Shown: in pieces, positions 1-11,243 of the stretch
Position numbering within the stretch: position 1 is the stretch's first letter
How the letters are laid out: every line of letters begins with the position of its first letter
Origin: Mycobacterium sp.
GTDB lineage: Bacteria; Actinomycetota; Actinomycetes; Mycobacteriales; Mycobacteriaceae
Direction: 5' to 3'
Length of the DNA: 64,000 nt
Assembly (NCBI GenBank): GCA_003987775.1
Contig: RXJD01000037.1
Coordinates: forward strand, 62,001 to 126,000
Notes under the pieces: generated by a model
The model's database searches: none
Told to the model about the DNA's origin: nothing
The model's input: only the letters and a program-made list of their open reading frames with translations
Program-made: the position numbers and the translations under genes

Positions 1-999
1 GGCGTCGAACCGGGCCAGGTTGCTGGACACCTCCGACGGCAGGATCAGGTAGTACGCCGGCAGCGAGTAGTCGAAGTGCGGGCAGTCCACCTCACTGACC
101 TGTGCGCCGAGTGACTTCAACTGCTCGACGGCGGATTCGAAGGCGGCCAGCACCCCGGGCTGGTAGCCCTCGCCGGTGTGCAGTTGGCGCACCACACCGA
201 CCCGCACGCCGCTGAGGTCACCGGCTGCACCCGCTTTAGCGGCGGCGACGACGTCGGGCACCTGCGCGTCGATCGAGGTGGAATCGCGGGGATCGTGGCC
301 GGCGATCACCTGGTGCAGCAACGCGGTGTCCAGGACGGTGCGCGCGCACGGTCCGCCCTGATCCAGCGACGACGCGCAGGCGATCAGCCCGTAGCGGGAC
401 ACCGTGCCGTAGGTGGGTTTGACCCCGACGGTGGCGGTCAGCGCCGCCGGCTGCCGGATGGAGCCTCCCGTGTCGGACCCGATGGCCAGCGGCGCCTGGA
501 ACGCCGCCAGCGCCGCGGCGCTGCCGCCTCCGGAGCCGCCGGGAACGCGCTCGACGTCCCACGGGTTGCGGGTGGGCCCGAAGGCGGAGTTCTCCGTCGA
601 CGAGCCCATCGCGAACTCGTCCATGTTCGTCTTGCCCAGAATCGGGATGCCCGCCGCCCGCAGCCGCGCGGTCAGCGTCGCGTCGTAGGGGGCCTGCCAG
701 CCTTCCAGGATCTTGGAGCCGCAGGTGGTCGGCATATCGATCGTGGTGAACACGTCCTTGAGGGCCAGCGGCACCCCGGCCAGGGCCGAGGGCAGCTGGT
801 CGCCGGCAGCCACCGCCGCGTCGACGTCGGCAGCGGCGGCCAGCGCCTGATCGGCCGCCACGTGCAGAAACGCGCCGTAGCGGTCGTCGGTCGCCGCAAT
901 CTGGTCCAGACAGGCCTGGGTCACTTCGGCCGACGAGAGCTCTTTAGCGGCGATCTTGGCGGCCAGGGTGGCGGCGTCGAGCCGGATGATGTCCGTCAC
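1..999 (-). CDS. gatA: Asp-tRNA(Asn)/Glu-tRNA(Gln) amidotransferase subunit A (3' end outside window)
   Basis: GatA is the amidase subunit of GatCAB. It releases ammonia from glutamine so that mischarged Glu-tRNA(Gln) and Asp-tRNA(Asn) become Gln- and Asn-tRNA. The first 333 codons are visible and the frame runs off the left edge. The amidase signature is present: a Lys near '[13 protein letters not shown]', the Gly/Ser-rich '[10 protein letters not shown]' and '[11 protein letters not shown]' with the cis-Ser and the Ser nucleophile. The start is GTG at 999, overlapping the gatC stop as GTGA, so the two are translationally coupled. The family identification is firm; only the missing C-terminus is uncertain. 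Confidence 0.96.
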   Translation of the reverse strand, partial: MTDIIRLDAATLAAKIAAKELSSAEVTQACLDQIAATDDRYGAFLHVAADQALAAAADVDAAVAAGDQLPSALAGVPLALKDVFTTIDMPTTCGSKILEGWQAPYDATLTARLRAAGIPILGKTNMDEFAMGSSTENSAFGPTRNPWDVERVPGGSGGGSAAALAAFQAPLAIGSDTGGSIRQPAALTATVGVKPTYGTVSRYGLIACASSLDQGGPCARTVLDTALLHQVIAGHDPRDSTSIDAQVPDVVAAAKAGAAGDLSGVRVGVVRQLHTGEGYQPGVLAAFESAVEQLKSLGAQVSEVDCPHFDYSLPAYYLILPSEVSSNLARFDA

Positions 1000-1295
1000 T
1001 GGCTCTCCCCCAGGATCTGCGGGACGGCGAAGCGGCCGTCGACGGCCTCCGGCGCCGCCGCGAGCGCCTGTTGCTGGGTCAGACACGGCTGCGGCTCGTC
1101 CGGACGGGTGACATTCACGTCCTTGAGCGGGTTGTCGGTGGCCTCGACGCCGGTCACGTCGACGGCCTGGATCTGGCTGACGTGGCTCAAGATGGCGTCC
1201 AGCTGACCGGCGAAACTGTCCAGCTCGGTCTCGGTCAATGCCAGCCGGGCCAGCCGGGCCAGGTGGGCCACCTCGTCACGGGAGATCTGGGACAC
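996..1295 (-). CDS. gatC: Asp-tRNA(Asn)/Glu-tRNA(Gln) amidotransferase subunit C
   Basis: GatC is the small belt subunit that wraps and stabilises GatA in the GatCAB complex. The 99-residue product has the usual family length, and its N-terminus '[19 protein letters not shown]' is the typical helical GatC opening. A C-terminal stretch with 'RPDEPQPCL' followed by 'VPQILGE' also fits. It is the first gene of a minus-strand gatC-gatA pair with a 4-base overlap. The gene is divergent from the ACT-domain gene, and the 147-bp space between them carries twin palindromes. Confidence 0.95.
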   Translation of the reverse strand: MSQISRDEVAHLARLARLALTETELDSFAGQLDAILSHVSQIQAVDVTGVEATDNPLKDVNVTRPDEPQPCLTQQQALAAAPEAVDGRFAVPQILGESQ

Positions 1296-1321
1296 GAGCG
1301 AAAAGCCTAACGTGCCGCGAC

Positions 1322-1369
1322 CGTGAGGCTGGCTTCACGTTCGTCGCCCACCGTGAAGCTGGCTTCACG
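1322..1369. promoter_or_regulatory. Twin 18-bp palindromes in the gatC/ACT divergent promoter region
   Basis: CGTGAGGCTGGCTTCACG at 1322-1339 and CGTGAAGCTGGCTTCACG at 1352-1369 are the same palindrome (8-bp arms around TG, one mismatch in the first), 30 bp apart centre to centre, about three helical turns. They lie between gatC and the divergent ACT gene. Spacing and symmetry suit a pair of repressor or activator sites, but they could also be a dispersed intergenic repeat. No regulator is assigned. Confidence 0.55.
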
Positions 1370-1442
1370 CTGGGCGCAAGTCAGCACCGCAGGGGCAGCG
1401 GCCGAAATGCCACCCGCGCGTCGCTGTGCAACAGTGTTGGCC

Positions 1443-2099
1443 GTGCCTTCCTATCTGTTGCGCATCGAGTTGGTCGACCAACCAGGCAGTCTGGGGTCGC
1501 TGGCCGTCGCGCTCGGTTCGGTGGGAGCCGACATCCTGTCGCTGGATGTCGTCGAGCGCATGTCCGGGTACGCGATCGACGACCTGGTGATCGAGCTCCC
1601 CCCCGGAGCAATGCCGGACACCCTGATCACCGCCGCCGAATCGCTGCCCGGGGTTCGGGTGGACAGCGTTCGCCCGCACACCGGCCTGCTCGAGGCGCAC
1701 CGCGAACTGGAACTGCTCGACCGCGTCTCGGCGGCCGGTGACAACGCGTCGCGGCTGCAGGTGCTGGCCGACCAGGCGCCCAGAATCCTGCGGGTGAGCT
1801 GGTGCACGGTGCTGCGGCAGACGCAGGGCAAGCTGCAGCGGCTCGCCGGCAGCACGGGAGCACCGGAAACCCGGGCCGACTCGGCGCCCTGGCTGCCGAT
1901 CGAGCACGCCCTGACGCTGGACGGCAGCGCCGACTGGGTCCCGCAGGCCTGGCGCGACATGGACACGACGATGGCCGCGGCGCCACTCGGCGACAAACAC
2001 ACCGCCGTGGTGCTCGGGAGGCCGGGCCCGGAATTCCGGCCATCGGAAGTGGCCCGCCTCGGCTACCTGGCCGGCATCGTCGCCACCCTGCTGCGCTGA
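1443..2099 (+). CDS. ACT-domain protein, Rv3013-like
   Basis: This is a 218-residue protein starting 'VPSYLLRIELVDQPGSLG', which is the beta-alpha-beta opening of an ACT domain (about residues 3-75), a small-molecule sensing fold often tied to amino-acid control. A second conserved region follows ('WLPIEHALTLDG', then a GAF-like C-terminal part 'AAAPLGDKHTAVVLGRPG'). The order gatA-gatC-this gene matches Rv3013 of M. tuberculosis as I remember it. GTG 1443 was chosen because homology begins there; GTG 1434 is equally possible. The frame is open back to GTG 1323, but that would run through the palindromes. The ligand and target are unknown. Confidence 0.8.
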   Translation: MPSYLLRIELVDQPGSLGSLAVALGSVGADILSLDVVERMSGYAIDDLVIELPPGAMPDTLITAAESLPGVRVDSVRPHTGLLEAHRELELLDRVSAAGDNASRLQVLADQAPRILRVSWCTVLRQTQGKLQRLAGSTGAPETRADSAPWLPIEHALTLDGSADWVPQAWRDMDTTMAAAPLGDKHTAVVLGRPGPEFRPSEVARLGYLAGIVATLLR

Positions 2100-2219
2100 T
2101 TCGCAAATACCCCACGCAGCGAACTCGCCAGGATATATTTAAAACTTCACAGCCAGTACGAACGCGTTGTCGGGGTCGGCACCGGACCGCTTTCAGCAAA
2201 TCATTTCGAGACTCACCAC

Positions 2220-4067
2220 ATGCAAAGCCACACTCCCGCAACCAGTTTGCCCGCCATCATCACCACGGTGGCCACCAAACTGCTGGGCGCCACCAGCAAA
2301 ACCGCGGTGGCCAACAGCACCGAAGTGCTGGCTGAGCTCGTCCGCTACCTCGACGTCGACGTCAGCTTCCTGCGGCACAACGACCACACCATCGGTGCCA
2401 CGGTGTTGGTGGCCGAATGGCCGCCGCGGCCGGAAGTTCCGGACCCCGACCCCCTGCACACCATCTATTTCGCCGACGCCGACCCGGTATTCGCGCTCGC
2501 CGAGAACGCCAAGGAACCGGTGATCTTGCGTCCGGCCTCCCAGGACGAGAAGTACCAGCAGACCATCTCCGAAGCGAGCGGCATTCCGGCCGTCTCGCTG
2601 GCCTCGATTCCGTTGCTGTCCGGCGACGTCACCACCGGAACGCTGGGTTTCGTCAAATACGGCGACCGCAGCTGGAGCGACGAGGAGATCAACGCGCTGA
2701 CCGTGGTGGCCACCATGTTGGCCCAGGTGCAAGCCCGGATCAGCATCGAGGATCAGCTGAGCTATCAGGCCAGCCACGACGATCTGACCGCTTTGCCGAA
2801 CCGGCGCGCCCTGATCCACCATCTCGATGAGCGCCTGACCACCGGCCGGCCCGGCCCGGTGACGGTGTTGATCTTCAACCTCGACCGGCTCAAGGCGATC
2901 AACGATTACCTTGGACACGAGGCCGGCGATGCGTTCATTCGCGACTTCGCCACCGAGGCCCGCGCAGCGATGGAAGGGCGCGGTTTGATCGCCCGGATCG
3001 GTGGCGACGAGTTCGTCGTCGTGCCGGAGACGGCCACGGATCTGGCCGACGCGAAACGACTGGCCGAACATCTCAGTTCGCGGCTTACCGATCACGTCAC
3101 CATCGGCGGTGAGGTTCTCAACCGCACGGTGAGCATCGGTGTGGCGACCGGCACGCCGGGCAAAGACTCGAGCCTGGACCTGCTTCGGCACGCCGATGAC
3201 GCGCTGCAGTGCACGAAAGGCACTGGGGCGCAACGCATCGGCATCATCTCCACCGACGTGATCAACCGGCGCAAGGTCCGCGCCGACATCGAGCTGCACC
3301 TACCGGGGGCGATCGAAACCGATGCGCTGACCGTCCTGTACCTGCCGGAGATCGACATGCTGACCGGCAAGATCCTGGCCGTCGAGGCGCTGGCCCGCTG
3401 GCAGCACCCGACCCGGGGACTGTTGTTGCCCGACGCGTTCATCCCGGTCGCCGAATCGCTGAATCTGGCCGGAGAATTGGGCAAGTGGGTGCTCAACGCG
3501 GCCTGCGCCGACCTGGCGCAGTGGCGCTCTGATGGCGTGGGTCTCGATATCATGTTGCGCGTCAACGTCTCTCCGGCTCAGCTGGTGGCTCAGGACCTGG
3601 TGAACACCGTCAGCAGGACCGTCGGCAAGTTCGGGCTCACCGGTAGCGCGATCGGGCTGGAGATCACCGAGAGCATGCTCATCAGAGACGTGGCGAGCAC
3701 CCGGGCCACCCTGAGCGCACTGACCGACCTCGGGATCGACATCGCCATCGACGACTTCGGCACCGGGTTCAGCGGGATGGGCCTGCTGCGGACCCTGCCG
3801 GTGAGCACCCTGAAGATCGATCGCGGATTCGTCGAGGATCTCGATGTCAGCGCCGATGATCTGGCCATCGTCCGCGCCGTCATGGGACTGGCCGCGGCGC
3901 TCGATCTGAACGTTGTCGCCGAGGGCGTGGAGAGCGAAGGCGCGGCCCGGACGCTGCTGAAGGAGGGATGCGTGCGCGCCCAGGGCTTTCTGTTCTGCCG
4001 GCCGCTGTCCGCGTCGGCGACCCGACAGCTGCTCGCCGACGGTGCCATCGACACCGGATTACATTAG
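2220..4067 (+). CDS. GAF-GGDEF-EAL bifunctional cyclic-di-GMP enzyme
   Basis: This 615-residue cytosolic protein is predicted to make and break cyclic di-GMP. Domains: GAF-like sensor about 25-170, GGDEF cyclase about 186-345, EAL phosphodiesterase about 355-605. The GGDEF signature is intact at 261-265. Catalytic EAL residues are present: EAL 389-391, 'NVSPAQL' near 449, 'EITES' 481-485, 'DDFGTGFS' 511-518, Lys532, 'EGVE' 568-571. The inhibitory RxxD I-site normally placed five residues before GGDEF is absent (EGRG there). The architecture is that of the mycobacterial Rv1354c/DcpA family. ATG 2220 has a weak ribosome site; an AT-rich TATATTTAAAA at 2134-2144 may hold the -10. Its 3' end overlaps convergent mmpL by 4 bp. 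Confidence 0.93.
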   Translation: MQSHTPATSLPAIITTVATKLLGATSKTAVANSTEVLAELVRYLDVDVSFLRHNDHTIGATVLVAEWPPRPEVPDPDPLHTIYFADADPVFALAENAKEPVILRPASQDEKYQQTISEASGIPAVSLASIPLLSGDVTTGTLGFVKYGDRSWSDEEINALTVVATMLAQVQARISIEDQLSYQASHDDLTALPNRRALIHHLDERLTTGRPGPVTVLIFNLDRLKAINDYLGHEAGDAFIRDFATEARAAMEGRGLIARIGGDEFVVVPETATDLADAKRLAEHLSSRLTDHVTIGGEVLNRTVSIGVATGTPGKDSSLDLLRHADDALQCTKGTGAQRIGIISTDVINRRKVRADIELHLPGAIETDALTVLYLPEIDMLTGKILAVEALARWQHPTRGLLLPDAFIPVAESLNLAGELGKWVLNAACADLAQWRSDGVGLDIMLRVNVSPAQLVAQDLVNTVSRTVGKFGLTGSAIGLEITESMLIRDVASTRATLSALTDLGIDIAIDDFGTGFSGMGLLRTLPVSTLKIDRGFVEDLDVSADDLAIVRAVMGLAAALDLNVVAEGVESEGAARTLLKEGCVRAQGFLFCRPLSASATRQLLADGAIDTGLH

Positions 4068-6955
4068 CGCGCTTGGGGTTTCACCACGTCGTCATCGTCC
4101 TCCCACAGCAGCAGCTGACGGACGGCAGACCGTGGGCCATAGGGGCGCAGCATCTGACTGGCCGGGCGCGGTCGTACCCGTTGCGGCCACCAGAACCAGC
4201 GCCCCAGCAGGGCCGCGATCGATGGCGTCATGAACGACCGCACGATCAAGGTATCGAACAGCAGGCCCAGCCCGATGGTCGTTCCGATCTGACCCAGCAC
4301 TTGGAAACCACTGAACAGGAAGGCGCACATGGTGACCGCGAAAACGAGACCGGCCGAGGTGACCACGGAACCGGATCCGGCCATCGCCCGGATGATTCCC
4401 GTGTTGAGCCCGGCGCCGATCTCTTCGCGGAAGCGGGATATCAAAAGCAGGTTGTAGTCCGAGCCGACGGCCAACAGCAGGATCACCGCCAGCGCGAGCA
4501 CCACCCAGTAGAGCTTGATCCCGAACATGTACTGCCACACCAACACTGACAACCCGAACGACGCGCCCAAAGACAGCGCCACCGTGCCGACGATCACCAG
4601 CGCGGCGACCAGGCTGCGGGTCAGCGTCATCATGATCAACAGGATCAGGCTCAGTGCCGCGATTCCGGCGATCATCAGGTCGTACTTGGCACCGTCCTGG
4701 ATGTCGGCGTAGGTGGCGGCGGTGCCGCCGAGGTAGAACTTCGCCTCGGCCATGGGCGTGCCCTTCACGGCTTCGTGCGCGGCTCTTCTGATCGGCTCGA
4801 TGTGGGAGATGCCTTCCGGGGTGGCCGGATCGCCTTCGTGCGTGATGATCATCCGGGCGGCCTTGCCGTCGGGTGACAGGAACAACTTCAGCCCGCGCTT
4901 GAAGTCGGGGTTGTTGAATACTTCCGGCGGCAGGTAGAAGGTGTCGTCGTTCTTGGCGGTGTCGAAGGCGCGGCCCAGGGCCGTCGAGTTCTCGATGGCC
5001 GCGGCGGTCTGTGCGTAGATCCCGGAAAGGGTGGCGTAATTCGCCATCGTCAGGTCGTGATTGGTTTCCTGACTGGCGATCTGCTGGGGTATGAGGGCCA
5101 CCAGCTTCGGCTGCAGCGCGTCGAGCTTTTCGAGCGTGGCTGTCAGGTCTTCGAATCGCGACGTGAGTTGATCGATTCCATCCAGCGCATCGAGCACCGA
5201 CCTAATCGCAAAGCAGGCCGGGATATCGAAACAGTGCTTCTCCCAATAGAAGTAGCTCCGGATGGGCCGGAAGAAGTCGTCGAAGTTGGCGATCTTGTCG
5301 CGCAGGTCGTTCATGATGGCGACGGTGTCCCGGAAGCTCTGGGCCTCGCTGTGGGTGGTCGTCGCAAGTTCCTGCTGCAGGGTGTACTGCTGGCGCAGGA
5401 TGTCGATGCCCTTGGACAGCTCACCGGCCTGCCTGAGCAGGTCGTCCGCGCGGTCCCGTTGATAACGCAGGTTTTCGGTCTGGTTGGCGCTCTGCGCGCT
5501 GATCTGGAACGCGAGCGAGGTGTGGTTGAGCGGAGTGCCCAGCGGCCTGGTGATCGACTGCACCTGCGCGATGCCGGGCAGATGGAACACCGCTTTGGCG
5601 ACCCGGTCCAGGATCAGCATGTCGGCCGGGGTGCGCATGTCGTGGTCTGACTCGAGCATCAGGAGTTCGGGTTCCAGGCGCGCGCGGGAGAAGTGCCGCT
5701 CGGCGGCGGCGTATCCGACGTTGGCCGCCGCGCTTTCGGGCATGTAAGGACGGGTGTCGTAACTCGTCTTGTATCCGGGCAGGGTGAGCAGGCCGATGAA
5801 GGCCAGGGCGCACGCCACCGTCAGCACCGGGCCCGGCCAGCGGACGATCGCCGTGCCGATACGCCGCCAGCCGCGGGTCCGCATCGCGCGTTTGGGTTCG
5901 AAGATGCCGACCAGGGCACCCAGGGACAGCACGGCCGGCGCCAGGGTGAGCGCGGCCACCAGCGCGACGAGGATGCCCAGTGCGGCCGGAATGCCAAGGC
6001 TCTGGAAGTACGGCAGCCGGGTAAAGCTCAGACAGGCCACCGCACCGGCAACGGTCAGGCCCGATCCCAGCACGATGTGGGCGGTGCCGCGAAACATGGT
6101 GTAGTACGCCGTATCTCGATCCTCGCCGGCACTGCGGGCTTCCTGGTAGCGGCCCACGACGAAGATCGCGTAGTCGGTACCGGCGGCGATCACCAGCAGA
6201 GTGAGCAAATTCGTCGCATAGGTCGACAACCCGATGATGCCCGCGTTGCCCAGGAAGGCGACGATGCCACGGGCGGCCGCCATCTCGATGAGGACGGTCA
6301 CCAGAACCAGCAGCATGGTCAGGAAGGAGCGGTAGACGAAGAGCAGCATCAACGCGATCACGCCGACGGTGATGCCGGTGACCTTCGCCGTTCCCTTGCT
6401 GCCCACGTCGAACTGATCGGCGATCAGCGGAGCCGCACCGGTGACATAGGCCTTGACGCCGGTCGGCGGCGGTGTGTGCTCGACGACTTCCCGGACCGCG
6501 CCCACGGATTCGTTGGCGAGCGCGGACCCCTGATTGCCCGCGAGGTTGAGCTGCACGTAGGCGGCCTTGCCGTCGGTGCTCTGCGATCCGGCGGCGGTCA
6601 GGGTGTCACCCCAGAAGTCCTGGACGTGCTCGACGTGCTTGCGGTCGGCTTCGAGCCGGTGGATCAAGGTGTCGTAATAGCGATGTGCGTCGGCACCGAG
6701 GGGCTGATCGCCTTCCAGGACCACCATGGCCGTGCTGTCGGTGTCGAACTCGTGAAACTTCTGACCGATGCGCTTGGTCGCCTGCAACGACGGCGCGTCG
6801 GCCATGATCAGCGCGACGTTGTGGGTCTTGCCGACCTCTTCCAGCTGCGGCACCAGGGCGTTGGAGACTCCCGCCAGCAGCACCCAGAAGATCAGAATCG
6901 GCACCGAGAGCCGGCGGATGGTGTGCGGGATTCGCGGCAGTTGTTCGTTGCTCAT
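4064..6955 (-). CDS. mmpL: MmpL-family RND transporter (MmpL4/5 type)
   Basis: This is a 963-residue inner-membrane RND pump, the length of MmpL4/MmpL5. One hydrophobic helix near the N-terminus ('[19 protein letters not shown]') is followed by a large periplasmic domain, five clustered helices with the proton-relay '[17 protein letters not shown]', a second periplasmic domain and a second helix bundle with '[17 protein letters not shown]'. Both Asp-Tyr pairs expected for proton coupling are visible. The start is ATG 6955, overlapping the mmpS stop as ATGA. Pumps of this subgroup move siderophores or lipids or efflux drugs together with an MmpS partner; the substrate here cannot be read from sequence. 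The flanking TetR and shared operator argue for inducible efflux. Confidence 0.93.
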   Translation of the reverse strand: MSNEQLPRIPHTIRRLSVPILIFWVLLAGVSNALVPQLEEVGKTHNVALIMADAPSLQATKRIGQKFHEFDTDSTAMVVLEGDQPLGADAHRYYDTLIHRLEADRKHVEHVQDFWGDTLTAAGSQSTDGKAAYVQLNLAGNQGSALANESVGAVREVVEHTPPPTGVKAYVTGAAPLIADQFDVGSKGTAKVTGITVGVIALMLLFVYRSFLTMLLVLVTVLIEMAAARGIVAFLGNAGIIGLSTYATNLLTLLVIAAGTDYAIFVVGRYQEARSAGEDRDTAYYTMFRGTAHIVLGSGLTVAGAVACLSFTRLPYFQSLGIPAALGILVALVAALTLAPAVLSLGALVGIFEPKRAMRTRGWRRIGTAIVRWPGPVLTVACALAFIGLLTLPGYKTSYDTRPYMPESAAANVGYAAAERHFSRARLEPELLMLESDHDMRTPADMLILDRVAKAVFHLPGIAQVQSITRPLGTPLNHTSLAFQISAQSANQTENLRYQRDRADDLLRQAGELSKGIDILRQQYTLQQELATTTHSEAQSFRDTVAIMNDLRDKIANFDDFFRPIRSYFYWEKHCFDIPACFAIRSVLDALDGIDQLTSRFEDLTATLEKLDALQPKLVALIPQQIASQETNHDLTMANYATLSGIYAQTAAAIENSTALGRAFDTAKNDDTFYLPPEVFNNPDFKRGLKLFLSPDGKAARMIITHEGDPATPEGISHIEPIRRAAHEAVKGTPMAEAKFYLGGTAATYADIQDGAKYDLMIAGIAALSLILLIMMTLTRSLVAALVIVGTVALSLGASFGLSVLVWQYMFGIKLYWVVLALAVILLLAVGSDYNLLLISRFREEIGAGLNTGIIRAMAGSGSVVTSAGLVFAVTMCAFLFSGFQVLGQIGTTIGLGLLFDTLIVRSFMTPSIAALLGRWFWWPQRVRPRPASQMLRPYGPRSAVRQLLLWEDDDDVVKPQAR

Positions 6956-7398
6956 CCGGACTTGTCCAAACAGAAGGTGTAGGCGTAGGGCGTGTTGACC
7001 GTTCGTTCGTCTTTCACGTCGCCGTTGACGGTGATCCGGCACCCGATCGTGTCACCGCTGCCCTGTGCCACAACGTTTCCCAGGACCGCGGGCTCGGTGG
7101 TGGTGATGGTGAACGACCACGGCAGCGCGGCATCGACGACCTGCTGCGGCTGCGCGTTGACGTCGAGGTAGTTGATGGTGGCCGTCGCGCCCGGCGCGCC
7201 GAAGACCTCCAGGACGACATGCTTGGGGTTGAACGGGACGATCTCGTTCGAGACGCCCTGGCCCCTCGACGCATTCTTCCCGGAGTCGAACAGGCCGTGC
7301 AGGCGGTAGATGGCAAATCCCGCGGTCACCACGACCACCAGCGCGACCAGCACCATCCACCCCCTCCTGACCAAGGAGATTCGCGAACTACCCTGCAC
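6952..7398 (-). CDS. mmpS: MmpS-family membrane accessory protein
   Basis: This 148-residue partner of MmpL has a short basic N-terminus, one transmembrane segment ('[19 protein letters not shown]', about residues 13-31) and a periplasmic beta-sandwich with two Cys ('IGCRITVNG', 'YTFCLDKSG') typical of MmpS. GTG 7398 is preferred to the upstream start at 7485: the family length is 140-150 residues and AAAGG precedes GTG by about eight bases. Starting at 7485 would also run the coding region through the operator. It is the first gene of an mmpS-mmpL operon, joined by ATGA. Confidence 0.9.
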   Translation of the reverse strand: MQGSSRISLVRRGWMVLVALVVVVTAGFAIYRLHGLFDSGKNASRGQGVSNEIVPFNPKHVVLEVFGAPGATATINYLDVNAQPQQVVDAALPWSFTITTTEPAVLGNVVAQGSGDTIGCRITVNGDVKDERTVNTPYAYTFCLDKSG

Positions 7399-7458
7399 CC
7401 GTTGACCTTTCGATGATCGGGCGATTCCACCGCGACACCGGCGCGCTCCTTGAATATG

Positions 7459-7487
7459 ACAGTACGGTACTGGACCGTACTGCACAA
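7459..7487 (-). promoter_or_regulatory. mmpS promoter with TetR operator between -35 and -10
   Basis: On the minus strand, TTGTGC (7487-7482) and TACTGT (7464-7459) are 17 bp apart and make a plausible SigA-type -35/-10 pair. The spacer is almost filled by the palindrome GTACGGTACTGGACCGTAC (7462-7480, written on the plus strand). The same 19 bp occur inverted before the adjacent tetR. A repressor bound here would block RNA polymerase directly. Confidence 0.75.
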
Positions 7488-7534
7488 GAGACGCGAGCGT
7501 GCACTTTCAAGCCCGGCCGCAACGGCGGGCGCAG

Positions 7535-8128
7535 TCAGCCGGAGCGGGTCAGGCCCGGCAGGAGGAAGCCGTCCACCAGCGCCCGTACCGTGCGGCTGTC
7601 CGGGGGCCGGCCCGGAATGATGGAGCGGTAGATCAGGTACCCCGGCAGCACGTCCCACAACTCGTCGGCGATCGCGTCCTCGCTGATCTCGCCCCGGTCC
7701 ACGGCTTGGCGCAACACGTGCTGGATCAATGCTTTTCGCTGATCGAGAAACTGCAGTTGCATGGCTTCACCCAGGGCGGGGTGGCGCGACACCTCCACGA
7801 GCACGGCCCGGATGGTGCTGGCCTGCTCAGCGGCATGCTCGCAGATGGTCTCCCCGATCTTGACGAGATCGCCGCGCAACGAGCCGGTATTGGGCACCAC
7901 CGCGACCTGGCACACCCCCTCGATGAAGGCGGCCAGCACCAGTTCGGCCTTCGACGGCCATCGGCGGTAGACGGTGGCCTTGCTGGCCCGGGCGGTGGTG
8001 GCCACGGCGTCCACCGTCAGCCCGTCATACCCGTGTTCGGCCAGCAGATCCAGCGTCACCGCCAGCAACTCGGACTCGCGCGGCGACCATGGCGAGGTAT
8101 CCGCGGGAGGTTCGGCCGTGTGGACCAT
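7535..8128 (-). CDS. TetR-family transcriptional repressor of mmpS-mmpL
   Basis: This is a 197-residue TetR regulator. The N-terminal helix-turn-helix spans about residues 20-65, ending in 'ASKATVYRRWPSKAELV', the usual recognition-helix signature. The C-terminal ligand-binding region is helical and unassigned. It lies upstream of mmpS on the same strand and is separated from it by the shared operator. ATG 8128 is chosen; GTG 8137 in the same frame would add three residues. An identical operator copy sits just upstream, so autorepression together with repression of mmpS-mmpL is the simplest reading. The inducer is unknown. Confidence 0.92.
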   Translation of the reverse strand: MVHTAEPPADTSPWSPRESELLAVTLDLLAEHGYDGLTVDAVATTARASKATVYRRWPSKAELVLAAFIEGVCQVAVVPNTGSLRGDLVKIGETICEHAAEQASTIRAVLVEVSRHPALGEAMQLQFLDQRKALIQHVLRQAVDRGEISEDAIADELWDVLPGYLIYRSIIPGRPPDSRTVRALVDGFLLPGLTRSG

Positions 8129-8154
8129 AGCGCCCACGATAGGACGCAGGCATT

Positions 8155-8174
8155 AGTACGGTCCAGTACCGTAC
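8155..8174. promoter_or_regulatory. TetR operator upstream of tetR
   Basis: GTACGGTCCAGTACCGTAC at 8156-8174 is the exact reverse complement of the 19-bp site in the mmpS promoter (7462-7480). It lies 28 bp before the tetR ATG, overlapping the likely -10 (TACTAAT read on the minus strand). Two perfect 19-bp matches bracketing one regulator gene are unlikely by chance. Confidence 0.8.
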
Positions 8175-8194
8175 CGACTCGCGGCCCGGCCGTG

Positions 8195-10294
<2,100 letters not shown>

Positions 10295-10394
10295 CTATCG
10301 AAGGTGGCTGACGAGGCCTCGCCGAGATTGCCGCAGCGGTCGTGACCACCCGCCGGAACACAGCCGCCACGGCCATCTCGTCGAAACCCGGGTC

Positions 10395-10709
10395 TCACTC
10401 CTCCACGAACGCGCGCAGCCGATCCACCGCAGCGTCCCAGCGGCGGGACAACTGGGCGAGGTAGTCGCCGGCTTGGGCCAGCGGCTCGGCCTGCACCCTC
10501 CACAGCCGTTCCCGGCCGCGCCGGCTGCTGGTCACCAGCCCCGCGGACTCCAGCAGCAGCAGGTGCTTGGTGGCCGCTTGCCGGGTCACCGGAATGACCT
10601 GTGTGACTTGGGTTGTCGAGCTCGGGCCCGCCTCGCACAGGCGCACCACGATGCGCAGGCGATTGGCATCGCCGAGAGCGTCGAACACGCGGGCGCCGAC
10701 CGTCTTCAC
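10395..10709 (-). CDS. ArsR-family winged-helix repressor
   Basis: This 104-residue ArsR/SmtB-type regulator has a single winged helix-turn-helix ('FDALGDANRLRIVVRLCEAG' then 'TRQAATKHLLLLESAGLV'). No metal-binding Cys pair is seen in helix 3 or 5: the only Cys is Cys25. The ligand is therefore probably not a metal. The ORF overlaps the upstream SRPBCC gene by 4 bp, the common 'ArsR plus SRPBCC (AHSA1)' arrangement in actinobacteria. Twin palindromes upstream of the pair are candidate autoregulatory sites. The inducer and targets beyond its own operon are unknown. Confidence 0.88.
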   Translation of the reverse strand: MKTVGARVFDALGDANRLRIVVRLCEAGPSSTTQVTQVIPVTRQAATKHLLLLESAGLVTSSRRGRERLWRVQAEPLAQAGDYLAQLSRRWDAAVDRLRAFVEE

Positions 10710-11173
10710 AGGAGTTCCAGATAGCGGCGCACCAGGTCGGTCTGAATGGCCCAGCCCTCGGCGTTCGCCTCGAAGGAACTACCGCGGCGGGGTTCGGGTA
10801 TCGCGTCGAAACCCGATTCGACGATGGTGAGCAGCACCCCGTCGGAGACCTCGTCGAGCGTGAACTCCACCAGCGTGGTGGCATCCGCATTGCCCGGGTC
10901 GATCGGCCAGCGGTAGGCGAAGCGCCGCGGCGGTTCCACCGCGACGACCTGCCAGCGACTGGTCACACCGGCATGGGGCTGCTGGCGCTTGGCGACCTCG
11001 GCGTCGACCTCGGTGGGGGTGATGGTCGCGGTGACGGTCTTCCCTTCGGCGAAGGGCCCGTCGAAGCGGACGCCGAACCAGCGTCCGAACTGCTCCGCGT
11101 CGCTGATCGCCGCCCACACGCGCTGCAGCGGAGCCCGCAACAGCACCTGCTTCTCGATCCGGTCGGTATTCAT
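10706..11173 (-). CDS. SRPBCC (AHSA1-like) protein
   Basis: This 155-residue single-domain START-like protein shows 'LRAPLQRVWAAISDAEQFGRWFG' at the N-terminus and 'SRWQVVAVEPPRRFAYRWP' in the core, typical of the AHSA1 branch that binds hydrophobic ligands. ATG 11173 is chosen: AGGAGG lies seven bases upstream, a near-perfect ribosome site, while the in-frame TTG 11179 would place the site inside the coding region. It is the first gene of a two-gene operon with the ArsR regulator. The function is unknown; a ligand-binding or sensing role is inferred from the pairing. Confidence 0.85.
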   Translation of the reverse strand: MNTDRIEKQVLLRAPLQRVWAAISDAEQFGRWFGVRFDGPFAEGKTVTATITPTEVDAEVAKRQQPHAGVTSRWQVVAVEPPRRFAYRWPIDPGNADATTLVEFTLDEVSDGVLLTIVESGFDAIPEPRRGSSFEANAEGWAIQTDLVRRYLELL

Positions 11174-11175
11174 GC

Positions 11176-11238
11176 GCAACCTCCTGGTTGCTTATTACGA
11201 CAGCACAGCGAGCACAGAAACGCAACCAAAAGGTTGCG
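11176..11238. promoter_or_regulatory. Two GCAACC-N4-GGTTGC palindromes before the SRPBCC-arsR operon
   Basis: GCAACCtcctGGTTGC (11176-11191) covers the ribosome-binding site of the SRPBCC gene, and CGCAACCaaaaGGTTGCG (11221-11238) lies about 46 bp upstream. Both share the half-site GGTTGC with a 4-base spacer. They fit an autoregulatory ArsR operator pair. The outer copy is only 5 bp past the stop of the upstream gene, so it could also act as a weak terminator, though no U-tract follows. Confidence 0.65.
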
Positions 11239-11243
11239 AATCC

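Noticed and set aside
11221..11238. Intrinsic terminator after the MetE-like gene
   Set aside because: The stem is only 7 bp with no following U-run, and the same palindrome recurs over the next gene's ribosome site, which fits an operator better.
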